5,186 nucleotides of DNA from Methylocystis sp. Lineage in GTDB: Bacteria > Pseudomonadota > Alphaproteobacteria > Rhizobiales > Beijerinckiaceae. The notes beneath the pieces were generated by a model. It saw nothing but the letters and a program-made list of their open reading frames with translations. It was not told the origin of the DNA and searched no databases. How positions within the stretch are numbered: position 1 is the first letter of the stretch; every line of letters starts with the position of its first letter. The stretch covers positions 254 through 5,439 of the forward strand of contig JALRFG010000139.1 of the NCBI GenBank assembly GCA_023253795.1, in the 5' to 3' direction. Of the stretch, positions 1 to 5,186 are shown one piece after another. A program made the translations under genes and the position numbers.

Positions 1-41
1 AACGCCACAGCGGCGAGAGCGAAACGACGGGTGAAGTTCAT
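1..41 (-). CDS. N-terminus of an exported protein, possibly a periplasmic peptidyl-prolyl isomerase (partial)
   Basis: Only the first 13 codons are inside the window. They read MNFTRRFALAAVA, a positively charged start followed by a hydrophobic run, which is typical of an export signal peptide. The ATG is preceded by a strong ribosome binding site (GGGAGG on the minus strand, 4 bases upstream), and the gene begins 15 bases after the coaD stop, so it is very likely the next gene of the same operon. In many Hyphomicrobiales a cyclophilin-type peptidyl-prolyl isomerase with a signal peptide follows coaD. That is the basis for the suggested product, since the visible residues alone do not identify the family. 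The T-R-R-F-A-L stretch faintly resembles a Tat motif but lacks the usual RRxFL spacing. The presence of a gene is fairly sure; its product is a guess from context. Confidence 0.6.
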   Translation of the reverse strand, partial: MNFTRRFALAAVA

Positions 42-45
42 ACAG

Positions 46-51
46 CCTCCC
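46..51 (-). promoter_or_regulatory. Shine-Dalgarno site of the partial minus-strand gene
   Basis: The plus strand reads cctccc, so the minus strand carries GGGAGG, 4 bases before the ATG at 41. It lies in the short gap after the coaD stop codon. This supports translation of the truncated reading frame at the left edge as a real gene rather than chance. Confidence 0.6.
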
Positions 52-56
52 ATTGG

Positions 57-551
57 CTATTTTTCGCGCCGTTCCCGGACGCGTTTAAGGGCCTCGACGG
101 ATGCGGCCGGCGCAAAGGCCGACACGTCGCCGCCAAGCGCCACAATCTGACGCACGAGCGTGCCGCTGATATGGCGCAGCCCCGGCGCGGCGGGCAAAAA
201 CACCGTTTTGATGTCGGGAGCCATGGCTCCGTTCATGCCCGCCATCTGCATTTCATAGTCGAAATCGGTCGTATCGCGCAAACCACGCAGGATGGCGCAG
301 GCCCCGGCGGCGCGCGCCGCAGCGACCGCCAGACCGTCGAAATGCGTGACCTCGATGGTCGCAGACAGTTCGGCGCAGGCGGCCGAGATCACGTCGCGCC
401 GTTCCTCGAAGGTCAGCCATGGCGCTTTGCCCGGATGAACGCCGATGGCGACCACGACCCGATCGAACAGGGCCGCCCCCTGACGAATAATGTCGAGATG
501 GCCATTGGTGAGCGGATCGAATGTGCCGGAATACAGTGCTATGCGGGTCAT
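57..551 (-). CDS. coaD: Phosphopantetheine adenylyltransferase (CoaD)
   Basis: CoaD is a cytoplasmic enzyme that transfers AMP from ATP to 4'-phosphopantetheine, giving dephospho-CoA and pyrophosphate, the penultimate step of coenzyme A synthesis. The 164-residue protein has the usual family length. It shows the nucleotidyltransferase signature SGTFDPLTNGH (residues 8-18, with the T/HxGH motif at 15-18), a lysine at 42 matching the substrate-binding lysine of the E. coli enzyme, RGLRDTTDFDYE (89-100) followed by QMAGMN, and the C-terminal nucleotide-binding motif ISGTLVR (128-134), where many relatives have ISST/S or ITAT. The start at 551 (ATG, MTRIALYSGTFDP) matches the family N-terminus. 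An in-frame TTG at 596 would add 15 residues that the family lacks. The ribosome binding site is poor: AGGCGG lies only one or two bases from the ATG. The stop is TAG, and an exported-protein gene follows 15 bases later. Divergent from the yej operon. Confidence 0.97.
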   Translation of the reverse strand: MTRIALYSGTFDPLTNGHLDIIRQGAALFDRVVVAIGVHPGKAPWLTFEERRDVISAACAELSATIEVTHFDGLAVAAARAAGACAILRGLRDTTDFDYEMQMAGMNGAMAPDIKTVFLPAAPGLRHISGTLVRQIVALGGDVSAFAPAASVEALKRVRERREK

Positions 552-678
552 TCCGCCTGTATAGGCGATTTTCAGGGACGCTCCTACCCGCGCCAAAAAC
601 GTCCGATGCGCCGGCGTCGTTTCTCCCTATATGAACTCAACTGGTGGATTTAACGGGGAAAAGCCATCGGAATTCACG

Positions 679-713
679 TGCGGCGACCGCCAAAATCCGA
701 CATAATCGCCGCA
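679..713. repeat. Inverted repeat, 8-bp arms with 19-base spacer
   Basis: The left arm TGCGGCGA (679-686) is an exact reverse complement of the right arm TCGCCGCA (706-713). The last base of a possible -10 box, CATAAT (701-706), falls in the right arm, so a protein bound to the repeat could affect yejA transcription. Alternatively, if transcription starts upstream, the RNA could fold here. A competing smaller hairpin, GGCG-AC-CGCC, occupies 682-691. There is no following T-run, so it is not a terminator. Arms of this length can occur by chance in GC-rich DNA; a regulatory role is only a possibility. Confidence 0.25.
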
Positions 714-724
714 AATAGTTACAT

Positions 725-784
725 ATGAGTCGAATCATCGGGGCGCTTCCGGCTCCGGCGCAGTTCTGGAGCGATTTTGGCTGA
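725..784 (+). other. Possible 19-codon upstream reading frame overlapping the yejA start
   Basis: An ATG at 725 opens the frame MSRIIGALPAPAQFWSDFG, ending in TGA at 782-784, which is 8 bases past the first base of the yejA TTG start and in a different frame. If it were translated, ribosomes terminating there could influence initiation at the weak TTG codon. Against this, no Shine-Dalgarno sequence precedes the ATG (the bases before it are AT-rich: caaatagttacat), and the peptide resembles nothing I recognise. A frame this short can easily arise by chance. Confidence 0.15.
768..771 (+). promoter_or_regulatory. Shine-Dalgarno site deciding the yejA TTG start
   Basis: GGAG lies 5 bases upstream of the TTG at 777. 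In this frame a TGA stop stands at 726-728 and there is no ATG or GTG between it and 777. The next ATG (near 828) would fall inside the signal peptide and remove the twin-arginine motif. The binding site plus the intact signal peptide make TTG at 777 the most likely start. Confidence 0.7.
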
Positions 785-2666
785 ATTTCTGTTTCCGTTA
801 ACGCGACGGGGCGTCTTGCGCGCCGGCATGATCGGGGCCGCCGCCGCCATGGCGCCGGACGCGTTGGGAAAAGGCGCCGCACCAGTCGTCGCCAAAGCGC
901 CGGCTCCCGGCGAGATCGAAAGCCACGGCCTCTCCACCTTCGGCGATCTCGCCGAACCGGCCGACTTCAAACATTTTGGCTATGTGAACCCCGCCGCCCC
1001 CAAGGGCGGCACGCTGGCGCTGTCGCCGGCGAGTCCAACCTTCGACACCTTCAACGCCTATGTGCTGCGCGGCAATCCGGCGACCGGCATGTCGCTGGTG
1101 TTCGACACGCTGATGAACCAGAGCCTCGACGAGCGCGACGCCTATTATGGTCTCGTCGCCCGCAAGGTGCGGATTTCCGCTGACAAGCTCACCTACACAT
1201 ATTTTCTGCGCCCGCAAGCGCGGTTTCACGACGGCTCGCCGCTCACCGCGCATGACGCCGCCTTCTCGCTGAATATTCTGAAAGAGAAAGGCCACCCCGT
1301 CATCAGCCAGATGCTGCGCGATCTCGTTAGCGCCGAGGCGGTCGCCAATGATGTGCTGGTCTGCCGCTTTGCGCCCGGACGCTCGCGCGATCTGCCGCTG
1401 ACTGTGGCCAACCAGCCGATATTCTCGCGCGCCTATTATGCAACGCGCGATTTCGAAGCGACGACCCTTGAGCCGCCGCTCGGCTCCGGCCCCTATAAAG
1501 TCGGCGCGTTCGAACAGGGACACTTCATCGCCTATCATCGTGCGCCGGATTACTGGGCGAAGGATTTGCCGATCACCATTGGTCAAGGCAATTTCGACGT
1601 TATCCGCTTTGAATATTTCGGCGACAGCCAGGTGGCTTTCGAGGCGTTCAAGGCCGGCGCCTTCACTGAGCGCGAAGAAAATATCGCCCGTGTCTGGGCC
1701 ACGGGCTATGATTTTCCCGCCGCACGCGACGGCCGCGTCAAACGCGCCGAAACGCCCAACAACAATATCCCGAGCATTCAGGGCTGGGTCTTCAACACCC
1801 GTCGCAAGATTTTCAAAGACCCGCGAATCCGTGAGGCGATCGGCTACGCCTTCGATTTCGAATGGACTAGCCGCAATCTGATGTATGACGCCTACAAGCG
1901 GATTTCCTCCTATTTCGAAAATTCGGAAATGGCGGCGACCGGCCTGCCGAGCGACGCCGAAAAAGCCCTGCTCGATCCCTGGCGCGATCAGTTGCCGGCG
2001 GATGTGTTTGGCGAACCCTATATGTCGCCGGTCTCGGACGGCTCCGGGCAGGACCGCACGCTGCTGAAGAAGGCCAGCGATCTGTTCACCGCCGCAGGCT
2101 GCCTGCGTAAGGATGGCCAGCTCTATCTGCCGGACGGAACGCCGCTTGTTTTTGAATTTCTCGATAATTCGAACACTTTCGAACGTCACACCCAGCCCTT
2201 CATCAAAAATCTGAAGCTGTTGGGCGTGAAAGCGCATATGCGCGTCGTCGACGCCGCCCAATACAAGAAGCGTCTGGAAGATTACGATTTCGACGTGGTT
2301 CACGACGTGCTGATGATGGCGTGGAATCCCGGCGAGGAATTACGCGCTTACTTCGACTCCTCCACCGCCAATGTGAATGGCGGGCGCAATTTGCCCGGCG
2401 TTAGCCTTACGGTGGTTGACGGCCTTGTCGACAAGGCGCTGAAGGTGCAAACGCGCGACGAACTCGTCGCCTGTTGCCGCGCGCTGGACCGGGTGCTGCG
2501 CAGCCAGCATTACTGGGTGCCACACTGGTATAATCCGGTGCATCGTTACGCCTATTGGGATTTGTTCGACAAACCCGAGCGCGCGCCGAAATTTGACACC
2601 GGCGTGCTCTGGACATGGTGGTGGGACGAGGCGAAAGCCAAAAAGATCAACTTTACGGGACGCTGA
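777..2666 (+). CDS. yejA: YejA-family peptide ABC transporter substrate-binding protein
   Basis: Periplasmic ligand-capturing component of a YejABEF-type importer. The 629-residue protein belongs to the family 5 extracellular solute-binding proteins (SBP_bac_5). A Tat-type signal is visible: T9-R10-R11-G-V-L-R followed by a hydrophobic alanine-rich stretch to about residue 26, with a possible cleavage near residue 31. The mature part starts with SHGLSTFGDL and has family landmarks: NPAAPKGGTL (71-80), TFDTFNAYVLRG (88-99), FHDGSPLTAHDAAFSLNIL (150-168), GSGPYKVGAFE (237-247), AFEAFKAGAFTEREEN (287-302), and the C-terminal PHWYNPVHRYAYWDLF (582-597) with TWWWD (613-617), all typical of YejA. 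E. coli YejA is about 604 residues, so the length fits. Start is TTG, supported by an upstream GGAG. yejB begins 3 bases after the stop. Relatives bind microcin C, oligopeptides or, for the related YepA of Agrobacterium, muropeptides; the ligand here is not known. The family assignment is secure, while YejA versus YepA is unresolved. Confidence 0.95.
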   Translation: MAEFLFPLTRRGVLRAGMIGAAAAMAPDALGKGAAPVVAKAPAPGEIESHGLSTFGDLAEPADFKHFGYVNPAAPKGGTLALSPASPTFDTFNAYVLRGNPATGMSLVFDTLMNQSLDERDAYYGLVARKVRISADKLTYTYFLRPQARFHDGSPLTAHDAAFSLNILKEKGHPVISQMLRDLVSAEAVANDVLVCRFAPGRSRDLPLTVANQPIFSRAYYATRDFEATTLEPPLGSGPYKVGAFEQGHFIAYHRAPDYWAKDLPITIGQGNFDVIRFEYFGDSQVAFEAFKAGAFTEREENIARVWATGYDFPAARDGRVKRAETPNNNIPSIQGWVFNTRRKIFKDPRIREAIGYAFDFEWTSRNLMYDAYKRISSYFENSEMAATGLPSDAEKALLDPWRDQLPADVFGEPYMSPVSDGSGQDRTLLKKASDLFTAAGCLRKDGQLYLPDGTPLVFEFLDNSNTFERHTQPFIKNLKLLGVKAHMRVVDAAQYKKRLEDYDFDVVHDVLMMAWNPGEELRAYFDSSTANVNGGRNLPGVSLTVVDGLVDKALKVQTRDELVACCRALDRVLRSQHYWVPHWYNPVHRYAYWDLFDKPERAPKFDTGVLWTWWWDEAKAKKINFTGR

Positions 2667-2669
2667 CAC

Positions 2670-3782
2670 ATGGGAGCCTATATCGCCCGCCGATTGCTGC
2701 TAATGATCCCGACCATTCTCGGGATCATGCTGATCTCCTTTGTCATCGTGCAATTCGCGCCCGGCGGGCCGGTCGAGCGGATAATCGCGCAGTTGCAAGG
2801 CTTCGATGTCGGCGCCGCTGGACGCTTCTCGGGCGGCGGTGGCGACGTTGGTCAGGGCGCAGCGAGTCAGACCGGCCCGATGGCGGCGGAAACCTCCACC
2901 AAATATCGCGGCGCGCAGGGGCTCGATCCGAAATTTATCGCCGAGCTGGAAAAGCAATTCGGCTTCGACAAGCCGGCCTATGAACGCTTCCTGCTTATGA
3001 TCAAAAACTACGCGATGTTCGATTTCGGCAAGAGTTACTTCCGCGACGAAAGCGTTTTAAGCCTGATAGAACAACGCCTGCCGGTCTCCATGTCGCTTGG
3101 CTTATGGATGACGCTCATCTCCTATTCGATCTCGATTCCGCTCGGCATCGCCAAGGCTGTGCGCGACGGCGAAAAATTCGATATCTGGACCTCCAATCTC
3201 ATCATCATCGGCTATGCGATCCCGAGTTTTCTGTTCGCCATGCTGCTGATCGTGCTCTTCGCCGGCGGCTCCTTCTGGCAAATCTTTCCGCTACGCGGCC
3301 TCACTTCGGATAATTTTGATCAATTGTCGCTGGTCGGGAAAATTCTCGATTACCTCTGGCATATCGTCTTGCCCGTCAGCGCCTTGACGCTGGGCGCCTT
3401 TGCGACCCAGACCTTCCTGACCAAGAATTCCTTTCTGGACGAAATCCGCAAGCAATATGTCCAGACGGCGCGCATGAAGGGGCTAACCGAACGTCGCGTC
3501 CTCTATGGACATGTCTTCCGCAACGCCATGCTGATCGTCATCGCCGGTTTCCCGGGGGCCTTTGTCCACGCCTTCTTTACGGGGTCGGTGTTGATCGAAA
3601 CGATCTTCTCGCTCGATGGACTGGGTTATCTGTCGTTTGAGAGCATTGTGAACCGCGATTATCCGGTGGTGTTCGCCAGCCTTTATATTTTCGCCCTGCT
3701 CGGTCTGGTGGTGAATCTGATTTCCGATCTCACCTACACATGGATCGATCCGCGTATCGATTTCGAAACGCGGGAGGTCTGA
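2670..3782 (+). CDS. yejB: Peptide ABC transporter inner-membrane permease YejB
   Basis: One of two channel-forming subunits of the Yej importer, in the cytoplasmic membrane. The 370 residues compare with about 364 in E. coli YejB. The N-terminus MGAYIARRLLLMIPTILGI with the following FVIVQFAPGGPVE is characteristic of DppB/OppB-type permeases and very close to YejB. Membrane segments are apparent at about 9-29, 138-163, 176-199, 226-248, 285-308 and 333-355. Between the first two lies a periplasmic loop with a glycine-rich stretch (about 43-70) and GLDPKFIAELEKQFGFDKP (84-102). The EAA loop that contacts the ATPase is seen at about 263-287 (YVQTARMKGLTERR, then HVFRNAM). The C-terminus ends in DPRIDFE as in YejB. 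A GGGA site lies 9 bases before the ATG. The gap to yejA is 3 bases and to yejE 2 bases, indicating one transcript. Confidence 0.97.
   Translation: MGAYIARRLLLMIPTILGIMLISFVIVQFAPGGPVERIIAQLQGFDVGAAGRFSGGGGDVGQGAASQTGPMAAETSTKYRGAQGLDPKFIAELEKQFGFDKPAYERFLLMIKNYAMFDFGKSYFRDESVLSLIEQRLPVSMSLGLWMTLISYSISIPLGIAKAVRDGEKFDIWTSNLIIIGYAIPSFLFAMLLIVLFAGGSFWQIFPLRGLTSDNFDQLSLVGKILDYLWHIVLPVSALTLGAFATQTFLTKNSFLDEIRKQYVQTARMKGLTERRVLYGHVFRNAMLIVIAGFPGAFVHAFFTGSVLIETIFSLDGLGYLSFESIVNRDYPVVFASLYIFALLGLVVNLISDLTYTWIDPRIDFETREV
3772..3777 (+). promoter_or_regulatory. Shine-Dalgarno site deciding the yejE start
   Basis: GGGAGG at the end of yejB lies 7 bases before the ATG at 3785. This favours that start over the in-frame ATG at 3740, which would overlap yejB by 43 bases and add 15 residues to the protein. 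Confidence 0.75.
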
Positions 3783-3784
3783 GG

Positions 3785-4951
3785 ATGAGCGCCGTCACAG
3801 ACAGCCCGGCGTCACTGGCGCCGCCGATTTCGCGCAGCGGCTGGTTGCGCCTGACCCCGCTCGATCGTCGTCGCCTCGACAGTTTCAAGGCGAACCGGCG
3901 TGGATACTGGTCCTTCTGGCTGTTCACGATCCTGTTTGTGATGTCGTTGCTGTCGAATATCCTCGCCAATGATCGTCCGGTGCTCGCCTTTTACAAAGGC
4001 GAATTGCTGTTCCCCGCCTTCGTCAATTATCCGGAAGAAAAATTCGGGGGCTTTCTTGCCCGCACCGATTACCGCGATCCGGTGATCGAGGGTGAGATCA
4101 ACAGCCATGGCTGGATGATCTGGCCGCCGGTTCATTTCTCCTATGACACGCATAATCTTGCGCTGCCGACCCCGGCGCCGTCGCCGCCGACCTGGATGCT
4201 CAGTAAGGCGCAATGCGAGGTCGCGGCGGCGAAAACCCTGCGTCCCGGCCAGCCCAACCATGGCTGCGCCGACATTGAATGGAACTGGCTCGGCACTGAC
4301 GATCAGGGCCGCGACGTCGTCGCCCGCCTGCTCTACGGCTTCCGAATTTCAGTTCTGTTCGGCCTGATCCTCGCCACCATCTCGTCGATCGTCGGCGTCG
4401 CCGCCGGCGCTGTGCAGGGTTATTTTGGCGGCAGGGTCGATCTTGTCTTTCAGCGCTTCATCGAAGTGTGGTCCTCCCTGCCGCAGCTCTATCTGCTGAT
4501 CATCATCTCTTCCTTTCTGACACCCGGCTTTTTTGTGCTGCTCGGCATTCTCTTGCTGTTCTCATGGGTGTCGCTGGTGCATGTGGTGCGCGCTGAATTT
4601 CTGCGCGCTCGCAATTTCGAGTATGTGAACGCCGCGCGCGCGCTGGGTCTGAGCAATTTCCGCATCATCATGCGCCATCTGCTGCCCAACGCCACTGTGG
4701 CGACTCTGACCTTCCTGCCTTTTATTCTTAATTCCTCGATCACCACACTGACCTCGCTCGACTTCCTCGGTTTCGGCCTGCCGCCGGGCTCGCCTTCGCT
4801 GGGCGAATTATTGTTGCAGGGAAAATCGAACCTTCAGGCGCCCTGGCTTGGTCTGGCGGGTTTCGTCATCATCGCTTTGATGTTGTCGCTGCTCGTCTTT
4901 ATCGGCGAGGCGGTTCGTGACGCCTTCGATCCGAGAAAGAATTTCGGATGA
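3785..4951 (+). CDS. yejE: Peptide ABC transporter inner-membrane permease YejE
   Basis: Second channel subunit, DppC/OppC type, pairing with YejB. The 388-residue protein shows the YejE N-terminal pattern: cytoplasmic lead, FKANRRGYWSFW (34-45), first membrane segment about 43-60, then LANDRPVLAFYKGELLFPAF and NYPEEKFGGFLARTDY, typical of YejE. The transport core starts at NWLGTDDQGRDVVARLLYG (167-185), with membrane segments about 186-212, 234-262, 302-322 and 355-378. The EAA loop is at 279-302 (EYVNAARALGLS, then HLLPN), followed by the strongly conserved SITTLTSLDFLGFGLP (318-333) and GSPSLGELLLQGK (335-347). It ends GEAVRDAFDPRKNFG. E. coli YejE is shorter (about 341 residues). Much of the difference is a segment at 136-166 containing C144 and C161, just before NWLGTD, plus a longer N-terminus. 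I believe similar segments occur in alphaproteobacterial relatives. The start at 3785 was chosen because of GGGAGG 7 bases upstream. The stop TGA overlaps the yejF start as ATGA. Confidence 0.97.
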   Translation: MSAVTDSPASLAPPISRSGWLRLTPLDRRRLDSFKANRRGYWSFWLFTILFVMSLLSNILANDRPVLAFYKGELLFPAFVNYPEEKFGGFLARTDYRDPVIEGEINSHGWMIWPPVHFSYDTHNLALPTPAPSPPTWMLSKAQCEVAAAKTLRPGQPNHGCADIEWNWLGTDDQGRDVVARLLYGFRISVLFGLILATISSIVGVAAGAVQGYFGGRVDLVFQRFIEVWSSLPQLYLLIIISSFLTPGFFVLLGILLLFSWVSLVHVVRAEFLRARNFEYVNAARALGLSNFRIIMRHLLPNATVATLTFLPFILNSSITTLTSLDFLGFGLPPGSPSLGELLLQGKSNLQAPWLGLAGFVIIALMLSLLVFIGEAVRDAFDPRKNFG

Positions 4952-5186
4952 CCGATATGACGGACGCCCCGCTCCTCGACGTGCGCGATCTTTGCGTCAC
5001 CTTCCGGCAAGGTGGCCGCGAAACGCTTGCCGTCGATCATGTCTCCTTCTCGGTCCAGCGCGGCAAGACGGTGGCGCTGGTCGGCGAATCCGGTTCCGGC
5101 AAATCGATCAGCGCTCTATCCATCGTCCGCCTGCTTCCCCCCGGCGCAAAGGTGAGCGGCGAAGCCAATTTCGATGGCCGCAATAT
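4948..5186 (+). CDS. yejF: Peptide ABC transporter ATP-binding protein YejF (N-terminal part)
   Basis: The first 79 codons of the ATPase that powers the transporter, cut by the window edge. The frame opens at an ATG sharing ATGA with the yejE stop, a classic translational-coupling overlap. A second ATG three codons later (4957) is an alternative start. The protein begins MTDMTDAPLLDVRDLCVTF, the usual first strand of an ABC ATPase domain, continues AVDHVSFSVQRGKTVALVG, and has a perfect Walker A motif GESGSGKS at residues 46-53, followed by SALSIVRLLPP, a common pattern in oligopeptide transporter ATPases. Full YejF is about 530 residues with two fused nucleotide-binding domains, so only the start of the first domain is seen; Walker B and the signature motif lie beyond the window. 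Identity as yejF rests on the ATPase motif plus operon position after yejABE. Confidence 0.93.
   Translation, partial: MTDMTDAPLLDVRDLCVTFRQGGRETLAVDHVSFSVQRGKTVALVGESGSGKSISALSIVRLLPPGAKVSGEANFDGRN

Larger units (their letters stand above)
552..776. promoter_or_regulatory. Divergent intergenic region between coaD and yejA
   Basis: These 225 bases separate two divergently transcribed units, so promoters for both coaD (minus) and the yej operon (plus) are expected here. I see no consensus pair of -35 and -10 boxes. The best plus-strand -10 candidate is CATAAT at 701-706, but it lacks a TTGACA-like box at the right distance. On the minus strand a weak TATAGG stands near 627-632 with TTAAAT about 16 bases upstream. 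The region also has the palindrome CACGTG (675-680), an 8-bp inverted repeat (679-713) and a 19-codon frame from 725. No tRNA or rho-independent terminator is visible. The regulatory role is inferred from gene orientation; the exact promoter positions are not established. Confidence 0.6.

Noticed and set aside
171..653. A 160-codon plus-strand open frame antisense to coaD
   Set aside because: coaD on the opposite strand has all catalytic motifs. This frame has no known domain and is explained by codon bias of coaD.
606..653. Short frame MRRRRFSLYELNWWI with tandem tryptophans, resembling a trp-type leader peptide
   Set aside because: No Shine-Dalgarno site precedes its ATG, no terminator/antiterminator with a T-run follows, and the downstream gene is a transporter binding protein, not a tryptophan gene.
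667..700. Inverted pair TCGGA ... TCCGA as an operator
   Set aside because: Only five bases per arm with a 24-base spacer, which is well within chance expectation for the region.
798..2303. A 501-codon open frame on the minus strand, fully inside yejA
   Set aside because: The plus-strand frame encodes conserved YejA landmarks throughout this stretch. The antisense translation has no recognisable domain and an arginine/glycine/alanine-rich composition typical of shadow frames in GC-rich genes.
3740..3784. Longer yejE starting at ATG 3740
   Set aside because: It would overlap the yejB end by 43 bases, has no good ribosome binding site, and adds residues that are just the frame-shifted yejB C-terminus; GGGAGG before 3785 supports the shorter form.
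1..5186. Mobile elements, CRISPR arrays, tRNA genes, attachment sites or a defence-type gene cluster
   Set aside because: No terminal repeats, transposase motifs, spaced direct repeats or tRNA-like folds were seen. All long coding frames are housekeeping or transporter genes in tight operon order.

Overview
The window is a chromosomal segment of moderately high GC content (about 60% by eye). It most resembles an alphaproteobacterium, probably of the order Hyphomicrobiales (Rhizobiales). The evidence is a coaD gene apparently followed by a secreted-protein gene, which fits the coaD-peptidylprolyl isomerase arrangement I recall from that order, and a complete yejABE set with the start of yejF, whose proteins resemble alphaproteobacterial YejABEF. 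The genus cannot be read from this sequence.

Layout. On the minus strand, at the left edge, lie the first 13 codons of a signal-peptide-bearing protein (1-41) and, just upstream of it, coaD (57-551), encoding phosphopantetheine adenylyltransferase of coenzyme A synthesis. A 225-base divergent intergenic region (552-776) must hold the promoters for both directions. It contains an 8-bp inverted repeat, a possible -10 box and a 19-codon upstream reading frame. On the plus strand follows a tightly packed operon: yejA-like substrate-binding protein (777-2666, TTG start), yejB permease (2670-3782), yejE permease (3785-4951) and the beginning of the ATPase gene yejF (4948 to the window edge). The junctions are a 3-base gap, a 2-base gap and a 4-base ATGA overlap, so the genes are almost certainly co-transcribed and partly translationally coupled.

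How the genes work together. The exported binding protein captures a peptide-like ligand in the periplasm, YejB and YejE form the inner-membrane channel, and YejF drives import by ATP hydrolysis. In E. coli the system imports microcin C and peptides. In Agrobacterium a YejBEF transporter working with the binding protein YepA imports muropeptides from peptidoglycan turnover. Which ligand applies here cannot be settled from this sequence. CoaD is functionally unrelated and simply divergent.

I found no sign of an undescribed system. Every long coding stretch belongs to a known family. The points worth a second look are the TTG start with its overlapping upstream frame, the Tat-type signal on the binding protein, the inverted repeat in the intergenic region, an extra periplasmic segment with two cysteines in YejE, and the open question of the substrate.
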